Shown: positions 8,672-17,160 of the stretch, piece after piece
Position numbering within the stretch: the stretch's first letter is position 1
Layout of the letters: each line of letters begins with the position of its first letter
Source of the DNA: Akkermansia muciniphila
GTDB taxonomy: Bacteria > Verrucomicrobiota > Verrucomicrobiia > Verrucomicrobiales > Akkermansiaceae
Direction: 5' to 3'
DNA length: 32,032 nt
NCBI GenBank assembly: GCA_945862285.1
Contig: CAMAYN010000021.1
Location: 1-32,032, forward strand
Translations under genes and position numbers: made by a program
The notes under the pieces: generated by a model
Told to the model about the DNA's origin: nothing
The model's input: the letters and a program-made list of their open reading frames with translations, nothing else
Databases searched by the model: none

Positions 8672-9265
8672 GGGTGGGCTATGGGATTAACTGAAATTGG
8701 TTGTCAAGGTAGGAGGACAGTGCGTCCCGCCTGTCTCGGCAGACATGCTTCCAGCTTGTCCTCTTCACGTGAATCAATCGACGGCAGGCAGGAAGCCCAC
8801 CACTTTCAGTTACACCCGTGGGCTACCATCAAATGTAAACCACAAAGGACGCAAAGGAACACAGAGGTTTTAGATGAAACTTAGGCGGGGAGACAAGTTA
8901 TACAAGAAGGAAAGCATGGACTAGGCAAGGATTTCTTCGAGGGATCGAATGAAAATTCAATACTTTATAGCTTTGGCGAGATACAAACAAAAATGGCAAT
9001 ATCATTGCCCCCGTTGCGCTAGCTGATAAAATTCGCCCGAAGATGTCCGCCGTTTTGCCGAGCAATCAAAAACAGCCAAGATGATCGTCTGAAAATCACT
9101 GTGCAGGCGATTTTGAAGGAAGAAGAGTGATGCGGTTGTTTGGAAGGCTTAGAAATTTACATCTCAAATGTCTCACTTTCGTAAAAAAACATTTTCCTTT
9201 TTATTAAATGCGCTTACTTTTGCACGGCTGCACATATCCAGTTTGCAGCAGGAATATACTTCATC
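8672..9265. other. Intergenic region with a REP-like element and no convincing gene
   Basis: 594-bp spacer between the minus-strand esterase and plus-strand ftsH. It contains the inverted-repeat element at 8687-8813, then an ACAAAGG-rich phrase at about 8841-8866. Bases 8980-9130 have two short peptide-like stretches in different frames (NKNGNIIAPVALADKIRPK; DDRLKITVQAILKEEE then stop), interrupted by stops. They could be a degraded gene, but I cannot name a family. The ftsH promoter must lie near the end; an AGGA sits about 12 bases before its ATG. Confidence 0.5.
8687..8813. repeat. REP-like inverted-repeat element, copy 1
   Basis: The ends are imperfect inverted repeats: TTAACTGAAATTGG at 8687-8700 and the complement of GTAACTGAAAGTGG at 8800-8813 (12 of 14 positions pair). 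Inside, 8711-8763 shares the core CCTGTCTCGGCAGAC and flanking AGGA-GACAG and GTCC/TCC blocks with the element at 20072-20187. A right-arm remnant (GGCAGGCAGGAAGCCC) follows at about 8783-8798. It is non-coding and looks like a dispersed palindromic repeat family, here partly eroded. Confidence 0.6.
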
Positions 9266-11605
9266 ATGTCGGATCCTACACCATCACCTAAACCAAATCA
9301 AAAAAATCCTAATCCTGAAACACCTGGGATGAACTGGAAGTTATTTGGCTTACTTTCCATCGCGCTCATCGTGCTTTCGTTTGCCTACTTCGGCGAAGGC
9401 TCGTTTGGCGGCGGCGTCAGGAAATATAGTTACGAAGAATTTCGCAAAATCTACGATAGCGACCTAGTGATCAAGGACGATTCGAAACGACCTTTCGAGA
9501 TCGTTACCAAGGAAAATATTTACAATAAAGTCGTCACCGGGTGGCACCGTGCCGAACTCAAGCAGGATCCCAATGCTCCTCTCCAACGCAAGCTGTTCCA
9601 AGTTTCCGTAAATCTACTATTGAATAATAACCAACTAAACGATGTTTTAGGGCAAAAAATCCAACTGCAACAGGTAGAAACACTTCCGGTCATGCCAGCC
9701 GAGGCTGAGACTCTTTCCTTAGCCGAGTTGCGCAAATCGATCGCCACGGGAAAAATCCCATTCAATGACGAACAACATCCCCTCCGAGTTTTTGTTTCCA
9801 ATAATAATTTAGCCATCGTTCAAGGTGTGCGTGAATGGCGCGATTATACCCAACCAAAGTCCGACCCGAAAACGGATGTTCGCTTCGAATGTGAAGTGGA
9901 TGCGATCGTAAAGGGCGATGATCTTGCCGTCATCGTAAACGAAGGTGCGAAAACACGTATCGTAAGTGGTACGTTTAGCGCATTACTTATCAACCTCATC
10001 CCCATCCTTCTCGTCCTCGCGCTGATCATCTTTTTCTTCCGTCAGCAAATGAAATCCGCAGGTCGAGGTGCCATGAATTTCGGCAGAAGCAAGGCTCGTT
10101 TACTTAACATGGATCGTAATAAAGTCACTTTCAAAGATGTGGCCGGTATTAATGAAGCCAAAGAAGAGTTGCAAGAAATTGTCGAATTCCTTCGCGATCC
10201 GAAAAAATTCCAAAAACTCGGCGGTAGCATTCCAAAAGGCGTGCTCATGGTCGGTGCCCCCGGCACAGGGAAAACTCTTCTCGCTCGTGCCATCGCTGGC
10301 GAGGCTGATGTCCCATTCTTCTCCATTTCTGGTTCGGACTTCGTAGAAATGTTCGTCGGAGTCGGTGCCAGCCGCGTGCGCGATATGTTTGAGCAAGGCA
10401 AAAAGAATGCACCATGCCTTATTTTCATCGACGAAATCGATGCCGTAGGTCGTCACCGCGGCCAAGGCATGGGCGGCGGAAATGACGAACGCGAGCAAAC
10501 TCTGAACCAAATGCTCGTTGAGATGGACGGCTTCGACACCCAAGAAGGGGTGATTATTATTGCCGCAACGAACCGCCCTGACGTTCTTGATCCCGCTCTC
10601 CTGCGCCCGGGTCGCTTTGATCGACAAGTCACTGTTTCTCTCCCCGATGTGAATGGCCGTGAGGAAATTCTCCGCGTCCATGTGAAAAAAATCAAACTCC
10701 AATCCGGTGTCGATCTCGCTGTCATCGCCCGCGGCACCCCAGGATTTTCTGGTGCCGAATTAGCCAACCTCATTAACGAGGCCGCACTACTCGCCGCTCG
10801 CCGCAATCTTAATGCTGTAACACTCGCGGAACTCGAAGAAGCTCGCGACAAAGTTCGCTGGGGACGCGAACGTCGCAGCCTTGCCATGAGCGAGAAAGAG
10901 CGCATCGGCACCGCATGGCACGAGGCTGGTCATGCCTATCTGAATGTCATTCTCAAACACTGCCACCCGTTACACAAAGTCACTATTATTCCTCGTGGCC
11001 CCTACCTAGGTGCTACCATGTATTTGCCCGAAGGGGATAAATATTCCACACAGAAGAAAGAAGCGCTCGATAGTCTGGTCATGACCATGGGTGGTCGCAT
11101 CGCCGAGGCATTCCACAGCGAGGACATATCCAATGGGGCCTCGGGTGACATCCGCCAAGCTACCTCGCTCGCCCGCAAAATGGTTTGTGAATGGGGTATG
11201 AGCGAAAAACTTGGTATGATCGGCTACTCCGAAAACGAAGGACAGTCCTTTCTTGGCAGAGATTTTGGACGCAGTCGCGATTACTCCGAAGCTACAGCCC
11301 AGGCTATTGATGCCGAAATCAAACATCTGATTCACGATGCCTATGATAAAGCAGAGCAACTCCTTATTGCGGGTCGTGACAAGATTGAACTCATCGCCAA
11401 CGCCCTGCTTGAGTTCGAGACACTCGATGCCCAACACGTCAAAGATCTTGTCGATTTTGGTCACATGAATAATCCACCACCCTCCATCAAGCCGCCCCCC
11501 ATGCCAGATGAGATGACCAAGAAAGATCCCGCCCGTAAGGACGTAAAAGAAGAGCAAAAGGACGACGGAACCATGCCGGGAGAAGTCGTTGGCCAGCCCG
11601 CTTAA
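9266..11605 (+). CDS. ftsH: ATP-dependent zinc metalloprotease FtsH
   Basis: 779-residue membrane AAA+ protease that degrades misfolded membrane and short-lived cytoplasmic proteins. Order: polar N-terminus, first membrane helix (about 24-42), extracytoplasmic domain (about 50-235, longer than in E. coli), second helix (about 238-259), AAA domain with Walker A GAPGTGKT (330-337), Walker [13 protein letters not shown] and the SRH block [19 protein letters not shown], then the zinc protease domain with HEAGH at 552-556 and a third ligand candidate Asp628 in SGDIRQAT. The C-terminal tail is proline/lysine-rich. ATG at 9266 has AGGA about 11 bases upstream. The MsbA-like gene begins 16 bp after its stop, suggesting co-transcription. 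Confidence 0.98.
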   Translation: MSDPTPSPKPNQKNPNPETPGMNWKLFGLLSIALIVLSFAYFGEGSFGGGVRKYSYEEFRKIYDSDLVIKDDSKRPFEIVTKENIYNKVVTGWHRAELKQDPNAPLQRKLFQVSVNLLLNNNQLNDVLGQKIQLQQVETLPVMPAEAETLSLAELRKSIATGKIPFNDEQHPLRVFVSNNNLAIVQGVREWRDYTQPKSDPKTDVRFECEVDAIVKGDDLAVIVNEGAKTRIVSGTFSALLINLIPILLVLALIIFFFRQQMKSAGRGAMNFGRSKARLLNMDRNKVTFKDVAGINEAKEELQEIVEFLRDPKKFQKLGGSIPKGVLMVGAPGTGKTLLARAIAGEADVPFFSISGSDFVEMFVGVGASRVRDMFEQGKKNAPCLIFIDEIDAVGRHRGQGMGGGNDEREQTLNQMLVEMDGFDTQEGVIIIAATNRPDVLDPALLRPGRFDRQVTVSLPDVNGREEILRVHVKKIKLQSGVDLAVIARGTPGFSGAELANLINEAALLAARRNLNAVTLAELEEARDKVRWGRERRSLAMSEKERIGTAWHEAGHAYLNVILKHCHPLHKVTIIPRGPYLGATMYLPEGDKYSTQKKEALDSLVMTMGGRIAEAFHSEDISNGASGDIRQATSLARKMVCEWGMSEKLGMIGYSENEGQSFLGRDFGRSRDYSEATAQAIDAEIKHLIHDAYDKAEQLLIAGRDKIELIANALLEFETLDAQHVKDLVDFGHMNNPPPSIKPPPMPDEMTKKDPARKDVKEEQKDDGTMPGEVVGQPA

Positions 11606-11621
11606 ACAAGTCGCACATCGG

Positions 11622-13379
11622 ATGCCCAAAAACGCTAGAACCGAAGGCTTTCGATGGCTCTGGACGTACTTGTCCCGCCATAAAGCCATTTTCCTGCCCT
11701 CCCTCGTTGCCCTGCTCCTCACTGCTGGTCTGTCGATGGTCTTTCCATGGATGATGAAAGACTTCGTCGGCGAACCATCCGATGACTTGCGCATGGGGAA
11801 AAACGTCAGTTTGGTGCTCAGCAAAGTCGATCAGGACATGCAGATCTTAATTGGCGTGCTCGCGCTGCAAGCATTCATCGGATTTTGGCGTGTACAAGGC
11901 TTCATCCGCTCTGGCGAAGCTGCTTTGAATGACCTGCGCAAAGAGATTTTTGACCATCTAACAAAACTTCCCGTTCCCTTCTATCATGAGCAACGCAGCG
12001 GTACGGTGAGCAATCGCATCAGTGCCGATCTCGCCGTCGTACGCGAAACCTTACTCACGACTGTTCCGCAAGCTTGTCGCCAAATGGTGATTCTCATCCT
12101 CGGCCTGAGTTACGTCTTTTATTCCTCATGGAAGTTGAGCTTGCTCATGCTATCTTGTATCCCATTCGTCGTCATTTCTCTCGCGATCATCGGCAGAAAA
12201 GTAAAATCATACTCCCAGAAAGCCCAGGATGCCCTCGCCGATGCGAGTTCCGTCGTCGAAGAAGTCACCCAATCGATTGCCGAAGTGAAAGCCTACGGCA
12301 ACGAACCATTTGAAAGGAATCGCTACGCTACAGCCTTGGAACGATTTTATGAAGTCACCATGAGTGGGGCAAAAACTAGGGCGTTTTTCCTTTCCTTCAT
12401 TATTTTCGTGATGTTCGGAACGATCTCTGCCGTCGTCTGGTTTGGCTCACGCATGCTTTCACAAGGGCTCATTTCCCAAGAAAATTTTACCGGATTCATT
12501 CTTTTCAGTATCTTCGTCGGTGCCTCTCTCGCTGCATTCCCTGAAATTATGGCTCAAATCAGTGCCATGAACGGTGCCAGTGAACGACTACGCGAACTAC
12601 TCGATGAAAAAATCGAACGCCAATCCGGCAATGTTTTTCCTTCTTGCCAAGGATCCATTTCCTTCGACGGCGTTGTTTTTGCCTATCCCACTCGTCCTGA
12701 GCACGAAGTTCTACGCGGCATCACCTGCCAAATTCTTCCGGGACAACGCATCGCCATCGTTGGCGCATCTGGTGCGGGGAAAAGTACGATTTTTGCCTTA
12801 CTACAAGGATTCTATCAGCAAAATAAAGGGCGAATTCTCATCGACGGCACGGCTACTGACTCTGTTAATCTTACCGATCTTCGCAAGCACATGGCCATCG
12901 TCCCGCAAGAGGTTTCCCTCTTCGGTGGCACGATTGCAGAAAATATTCTTTACGGGAAAACCACTGCCAACCAGGAACAAGTCGAAGCCGCCGCCCGCAT
13001 CGCCAATGCCCACGATTTTATTTCTTCTCTCCCCGAAGGCTACCAAACCACTGTCGGTGCCCGCGGCATTAAGTTATCTGGCGGGCAACGTCAGCGCATC
13101 GCCATCGCCCGCGCTGTCCTAGCAGATCCTCGCATTCTTCTTCTCGATGAAGCCACGAGCGCCCTTGATGCCGAAAGTGAACGCCTCGTTAACGAAGCTC
13201 TCGAACGCCTCATGCAGGGGCGCACGGCCCTCGTCATCGCCCATCGACTCTCTACCGTTCGCAACGCCGATCGCATCCTCGTTCTTCACGCCGGGCAAAT
13301 CGTCGAATCTGGCACTCATGACGAACTGATGGAAATGCGAGGCACTTACCGCATGCTCGTTGAGACTCAGTTAACCTAA
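11622..13379 (+). CDS. MsbA-like ABC exporter (fused membrane and ATPase domains)
   Basis: 585-residue half-transporter of the ABCB/MsbA type, acting as a homodimer in the inner membrane. The N-terminal two-thirds carries about six hydrophobic helices and the coupling-helix region (DLRKEIFDHLTKLPVPFYHE, VSNRISADL). The nucleotide-binding domain has Walker A GASGAGKST (381-389), Q-loop VPQEVSLF, signature [14 protein letters not shown] and Walker B ILLLDEATSALD, then the IAHRLSTV H-loop. Length fits lipid A flippase MsbA, but specificity cannot be read from the sequence; multidrug export is an alternative. I chose ATG 11622, 16 bp after ftsH; a TTG at 11589 would overlap the ftsH end. No strong Shine-Dalgarno is seen. 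Confidence 0.92.
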   Translation: MPKNARTEGFRWLWTYLSRHKAIFLPSLVALLLTAGLSMVFPWMMKDFVGEPSDDLRMGKNVSLVLSKVDQDMQILIGVLALQAFIGFWRVQGFIRSGEAALNDLRKEIFDHLTKLPVPFYHEQRSGTVSNRISADLAVVRETLLTTVPQACRQMVILILGLSYVFYSSWKLSLLMLSCIPFVVISLAIIGRKVKSYSQKAQDALADASSVVEEVTQSIAEVKAYGNEPFERNRYATALERFYEVTMSGAKTRAFFLSFIIFVMFGTISAVVWFGSRMLSQGLISQENFTGFILFSIFVGASLAAFPEIMAQISAMNGASERLRELLDEKIERQSGNVFPSCQGSISFDGVVFAYPTRPEHEVLRGITCQILPGQRIAIVGASGAGKSTIFALLQGFYQQNKGRILIDGTATDSVNLTDLRKHMAIVPQEVSLFGGTIAENILYGKTTANQEQVEAAARIANAHDFISSLPEGYQTTVGARGIKLSGGQRQRIAIARAVLADPRILLLDEATSALDAESERLVNEALERLMQGRTALVIAHRLSTVRNADRILVLHAGQIVESGTHDELMEMRGTYRMLVETQLT

Positions 13380-13430
13380 GCAGCCGCATTTCTCGATTAT
13401 CAAATAACAAATTCCACTAATCTTATCACT

Positions 13431-13805
13431 ATGATCCGTTTCCTACATACTCGCATTCGCGTTAAAGACATTGAATCTTCGATCACCTTCTACAAAAAAC
13501 TCGGTTACGTCGAAGGTGTGCGCAAAGCATCGCCGCAGGGCAATCAACTCGCTTTCCTCGAACTTCCGGGAAATGATGTTTTCCTCGAACTTTGCTACTC
13601 ACCGGACTACACCGCCACTTGTCCAGAAGACCTGATGCATACATGCCTCGGTGTGCCAGATATTATTGCTTATTGCGACCAAGTCGAAAAATCAGGCATC
13701 GAAATTTGGCCATCTGGTTGGCGTGAAAAATTCCTCAATCACGAGAAAAAAATGGCTTTCGTTACTGATCCCGATGGCTACGAAGTCGAAATTCTCGAAC
13801 GCTAG
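13431..13805 (+). CDS. VOC-family glyoxalase I-like protein
   Basis: 124-residue single-domain vicinal-oxygen-chelate protein. It aligns by eye with lactoylglutathione lyase: LHTRIRVKDIESSITFYKKLGY at the start, VFLELCYS mid-protein, and TDPDGYEVEILE at the end. The four metal ligands expected for glyoxalase I are all in place: His6, Glu53, His70 and Glu120. GloA detoxifies methylglyoxal with glutathione as cofactor. The substrate here may differ, because the loop before the last strand (PSGWREKFLNHEKKM) is not the usual GloA one. It stands 51 bp after the ABC exporter and converges on obg. Confidence 0.85.
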   Translation: MIRFLHTRIRVKDIESSITFYKKLGYVEGVRKASPQGNQLAFLELPGNDVFLELCYSPDYTATCPEDLMHTCLGVPDIIAYCDQVEKSGIEIWPSGWREKFLNHEKKMAFVTDPDGYEVEILER

Positions 13806-13810
13806 CCCAC

Positions 13811-13847
13811 GACCACGGTGGAAGTAGTGCCACCGCAGCGCATGGTC
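13811..13847. terminator. Candidate bidirectional terminator between converging genes
   Basis: A CGGTGG stem (13816-13821) pairs with CCACCG (13830-13835) over an 8-base loop, with outer GACCA/TGGTC arms (13811-13815 and 13843-13847). It fills the 40-bp gap between the converging VOC and obg genes and touches the obg stop codon. There is no U-run, so function is uncertain. Confidence 0.35.
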
Positions 13848-14898
13848 AAACGGTAACTTTTTTCGCAACCCGCTCGCATAGCACGGCGCGTAAGGCATCG
13901 AGTCCTAACTCCAGTTCGGCAGAGATCGGAATCGTTTCCACTTTCGGGAATCGACGACGGAAATTTTTCAAATTTTCCTCCGCGACATCACTGTCCATCT
14001 TGTTCGCTACCACGAGCCAAGGGAAACGCGCGAGTTCCTCGTCATATTCCTTGATCTCCATGCGCAAAACTTCCAAATCGTCCACGGGATCTCGCCCGTC
14101 AGTACCTGCCATATCGATCACGAACAGCAACATCTGGCATCGCGTAATGTGCCGCAAAAACTCATGCCCTAAGCCACGATTCAAATGCGCCCCTTCAATT
14201 AATCCGGGAATATCGGCAATCGTGCAACGTTTAAACCCATCGAACTCTGCAACGCCAACTACTGGTTGTAATGTTGTGAACGGATACGAGGCCACCTTCG
14301 GGTGTGCATGCGAAAGCTTGCCAATCAAGGTCGATTTCCCCGCATTCGGAAATCCCACCAAACCAACGTCGGCAATCCTCCGCAGTTCAAGGTAAAAAAT
14401 TCCAAACTCACCATCCGTACCAAGCGTATGCTCCGTCGGGGCTCGATTCGTTGGGGTCTTAAAATGCCAGTTCCCTTTGCCTCCTTTGCCCCCTGCGCAG
14501 AGAACAAATTCTTGATCTGTATCGGTGAGATCGGCGATCGGCTCCATATCGATGCCCTCCTCACTACGCTCCATTTCCACAGCCTCCTGCACATGCGTGG
14601 CCGGGGTGCGATAAACCACAGTCCCAGGCGGCACTAGTGCGATAAATGGCTTGCCGCCACGTCCTGTTTTTCGTCCGCCTGCACCATTATTTCCCCCATC
14701 GGCAATCATCTTCGGGTCATAGTGATATTGACGTAAATTGTCCGTATGCGGTGAAACTTTCAGGATCACATCGCCACCATTACCGCCGTCGCCGCCGTCA
14801 GGGCCGCCGCGTGGCACATACTTTTCTCGTCGGAAACTTACGACTCCATGGCCGCCGTTTCCAGCTTTAGCAAAAATGCGAATATGATCAATAAACAT
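13846..14898 (-). CDS. obg: Obg/CgtA-family GTPase
   Basis: 350-residue essential GTPase associated with the 50S ribosomal subunit. The glycine-rich Obg fold fills the first ~160 residues (KAGNGGHGVVSFRREKYVPRG, GGDGGNGGDV). The G domain follows: G1 GFPNAGKST at 182-190, G3 DIPGLIEGAHLNRGLGHEFL, G4 NKMD, and G5-like PISAELELG. It ends at the G domain, without a C-terminal extension. Odd point: a roughly 20-residue acidic insertion (about 99-120, VQEAVEMERSEEGIDMEP) interrupts the Obg fold between GTVVYRTP and IADLTD. ATG 14898 has AGAGGA seven bases upstream, so I prefer it to the in-frame ATG at 14934. Confidence 0.96.
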   Translation of the reverse strand: MFIDHIRIFAKAGNGGHGVVSFRREKYVPRGGPDGGDGGNGGDVILKVSPHTDNLRQYHYDPKMIADGGNNGAGGRKTGRGGKPFIALVPPGTVVYRTPATHVQEAVEMERSEEGIDMEPIADLTDTDQEFVLCAGGKGGKGNWHFKTPTNRAPTEHTLGTDGEFGIFYLELRRIADVGLVGFPNAGKSTLIGKLSHAHPKVASYPFTTLQPVVGVAEFDGFKRCTIADIPGLIEGAHLNRGLGHEFLRHITRCQMLLFVIDMAGTDGRDPVDDLEVLRMEIKEYDEELARFPWLVVANKMDSDVAEENLKNFRRRFPKVETIPISAELELGLDALRAVLCERVAKKVTV

Positions 14899-14923
14899 AG
14901 TAAAATCCTCTTGCGGGACGGCA

Positions 14924-14953
14924 AACATATTCATGATTTACTTTTCATGTCAA
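14924..14953 (-). promoter_or_regulatory. Candidate sigma-70-type promoter for obg
   Basis: On the minus strand TTGACA (complement of 14948-14953) is followed after 18 bp by TATGTT (complement of 14924-14929). This predicts a start about 20 bases before the obg ATG at 14898, with the AGAGGA ribosome site between. It lies in the 117-bp divergent gap with tlyA. Confidence 0.45.
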
Positions 14954-15015
14954 CGTGTTTCGCCCTTTTCACTTCGATCAGCCTATGATTTCATCACTCC
15001 AGCGCTACAAAAACG

Positions 15016-15753
15016 ATGAAAGAACGCACAGATGCACTACTCGTAAGCCGCGGGCTTTGCGAATCCCGCGAGCAAGCAAAACGCCTCATTCTTGCGGGCG
15101 AAGTGCGCAGTGGGGATCGCCTCATCGAAAAGGCTAGTACAACTCTTCCCCTCGATGCTCCACTGGAGATCAAAGAGAAGCTCAAATACGTTGGACGCGG
15201 TGGACTTAAGCTCGAAGGCGCACTTGATCAATTCCACATCGACGTCACAGGCCTGATCTGTGCCGACATCGGTGCTTCCACGGGGGGATTTACGGATTGC
15301 CTATTGCAAAGAGGAGCCAGTCGCGTTCATGCGATTGATGTTGGCACGAATCAACTTGCTTGGAAAATCCGCTCCGATCCACGGGTCATCGTAAAAGAGA
15401 AATTTAACGCCCGTCACATGACTCCTGCCGATCTTGGTGAGACCATCGACCTTGTCGTCATGGATTTATCCTTTATTAGTCTCACAAAAGTTCTCCCCGC
15501 AGTCTTCCAGATCCTCCAGCCTGCAGGCAATGTCATTTGTCTTATCAAGCCGCAATTTGAACTCGCCCGCGAAGACATTAGTAAAGGCGGTATCGTCCGT
15601 GATCCTTCGCTGCATCAACGGGCGATCGACAAAATTCATGACTTTGTGATCAGTCAATCACACACCTGGAACGCGATCATCGAGTCACCCATCACCGGCA
15701 CCGACGGCAATCGCGAGTTCCTTGCATGGATTACGTTGTCAATATTTCGCTAG
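15016..15753 (+). CDS. tlyA: TlyA-family rRNA 2'-O-methyltransferase
   Basis: 245-residue protein with an N-terminal S4 RNA-binding domain (about 1-62, RTDALLVSRGLCESREQAKRL) and an FtsJ-type SAM-dependent methyltransferase domain. SAM-binding motif DIGASTGGFTDCLL starts at residue 84; DLSFISL and LIKPQFE are further TlyA blocks. Family members methylate 16S/23S rRNA ribose; the older name is hemolysin A, but haemolysis is not the expected role here. Length is normal. ATG at 15016 is divergent from obg, with 117 bp between. No strong ribosome site is visible. The downstream AAA relic is 63 bp away. Confidence 0.93.
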   Translation: MKERTDALLVSRGLCESREQAKRLILAGEVRSGDRLIEKASTTLPLDAPLEIKEKLKYVGRGGLKLEGALDQFHIDVTGLICADIGASTGGFTDCLLQRGASRVHAIDVGTNQLAWKIRSDPRVIVKEKFNARHMTPADLGETIDLVVMDLSFISLTKVLPAVFQILQPAGNVICLIKPQFELAREDISKGGIVRDPSLHQRAIDKIHDFVISQSHTWNAIIESPITGTDGNREFLAWITLSIFR

Positions 15754-15816
15754 GGGGCAGATATAGGGAGAAACGAACAATGGGCCAGAGGTGAACAAGA
15801 AAGGTAAAAGTGAATC

Positions 15817-16143
15817 ATGCCGGATGAAAAACTATTCCTGCAAAATCTAGCGCACCTGCTATTGAAAGGCGATCTCGCCCGTGGGGAGAAAATTTCGACT
15901 CAGCTTGAGTCAGGCGAAGAAATCGTGGAGCCTCCTGCTTCCACGCCACCACCGCCGAAAGAAAAACTCGAAGATTGCCTTGCCGCGTTAGAACAATTGG
16001 CGGGATTGGAAAACGTAAAGTCGGAAATCCAAAGCCTGGTGGGATTTCTCGAAGTCAATAAAGCCCGCCAAGAAAACCGATGACATCGTCAATCAAGCCT
16101 TGAATGGTGTGGTATTTATCGATGAAGCATACTCACTGATTTC
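15817..16143 (+). pseudogene. Relic of a CbxX/CfqX (SpoVK-like) AAA ATPase, Walker A segment deleted
   Basis: An 88-codon frame (15817-16083) begins with a leader and the CbxX/CfqX block LAGLENVKSEIQSLVGFLEVNKARQ, then stops at TGA 16081-16083. In the next frame, from 16082, the sequence reads DIVNQALNGVVFIDEAYSLIS, the family's Walker B segment. Intact family members place about 75 residues, including the Walker A loop, between these two blocks, so an internal deletion with frameshift has removed them. Everything C-terminal to Walker B is missing, ending at the stop codon of the converging AraC gene. The 88-residue product cannot bind ATP. Confidence 0.8.
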
Positions 16144-17082
16144 TTACGCTGTAAGTTTTTCCATTTTTTCTTTGCGGAAAAGCGTCGGTGATGTGCCGAC
16201 GATGCGGGCGAAGGAGCGATTGAACTGCGAGAGGGATTGATAGCCGATTTGGTAGGCAATTTCTGAAATCCGCACTTCAGGGCGGAGGAGTTCGCGCTTG
16301 GCCCATTCGATGCGGCATCGATTCACGTAATCCGTCAATGTAAGCTGGGTTACTTCTTTGAAAATCCGACAAAAATGCGATTCGGAAAGCCCCGCGACAC
16401 GTGCCACCTGCGGCAGTTGCAAGGCTTGATCGAGGTTCTCGTGGATGTATTTTTTCGCCTTGGCAATGGCTTCGGGTTCGGATCCCGATTCGACGATGGA
16501 AAGCTGTTCGCAGTGCTGGGACAGTTGCTCGGCAAAGCTCGCCAGCAAAGTCACCATGCTTTGGTAACGCTCTGGGTCAACCGTGCGCGTCTGCATGTAG
16601 GCGTCGCGGAGGATGGCTACTTGTTTTTTGGTAATTGTTTTCGCACCGATCATCGATAAGACTTTTTCAAAACTCTCCTCATTGGGCGGGCGGGAAAAAA
16701 CTTGCCCGGTCTTCAAATAGGCAACTGTGCTCGCGCCTAGCTTGACCGGCACGGCAGTAGCAGCGAGACCGGCGAAGCAGTGACAGGTGCTAGGGCCGAT
16801 CACTTCCGCTAGTTTCATCAGCTTTTGGTTCACCGCAATGCACGCGCCGCAAGCAGTGTTGCAGAGGTTCAGTTTCTCGCAAAATGGACTGCGATTTGCC
16901 GCGTTGTGATCAAGGCACCATGAATCGGTATCGGCGGAAACGATGCGCAAGGGCAAGCCTGTGGCGCTACGGAAGGCATTCTGGTAAACGAGAAAACGCT
17001 CGGATTCCACGAGCCGTTCAAAAAGCCGCTGTTGCAAACTCTTGTGAACCGATGAATTTTCTCTGTCGCTACCTTCGTGCAT
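16144..17082 (-). CDS. AraC-family regulator with PocR sensory domain
   Basis: 312-residue transcription factor. The N-terminal half (about 20-185) is a PocR-type domain: aromatic/hydrophobic start, the cysteine cluster CEKLNLCNTACGACIA, and CHCFAGL-ATAVPVK, which in the family senses a small ligand. The last ~100 residues are an AraC HTH pair (ARVAGLSESHFCRIFKEVT; ISEIAYQIGYQSLSQFNRSFARIVGTSP). I chose ATG 17082; a TTG three codons upstream (17091) is possible. It is the last gene of a minus-strand group with the PQQ-type dehydrogenase 78 bp upstream and ROK kinase before that, so it may regulate them in response to a sugar or polyol. Confidence 0.88.
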   Translation of the reverse strand: MHEGSDRENSSVHKSLQQRLFERLVESERFLVYQNAFRSATGLPLRIVSADTDSWCLDHNAANRSPFCEKLNLCNTACGACIAVNQKLMKLAEVIGPSTCHCFAGLAATAVPVKLGASTVAYLKTGQVFSRPPNEESFEKVLSMIGAKTITKKQVAILRDAYMQTRTVDPERYQSMVTLLASFAEQLSQHCEQLSIVESGSEPEAIAKAKKYIHENLDQALQLPQVARVAGLSESHFCRIFKEVTQLTLTDYVNRCRIEWAKRELLRPEVRISEIAYQIGYQSLSQFNRSFARIVGTSPTLFRKEKMEKLTA

Positions 17083-17160
17083 TATGGGCAATATCTTTTA
17101 CTTCAATAGAACGGATCTTCAAGAGACAAATGTCCGGGTTATGTTTTCTCTCTAAAATGC

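Noticed and set aside
8681-8884. Small plus-strand frame across the REP-like element
   Set aside because: It is mostly a translation of the inverted repeat and the ACAAAGG phrase, with no protein-like features.
11006-11824. Minus-strand reading frame over the end of ftsH and the start of the ABC exporter
   Set aside because: It is antisense to conserved protease and transporter motifs and shows no family features.
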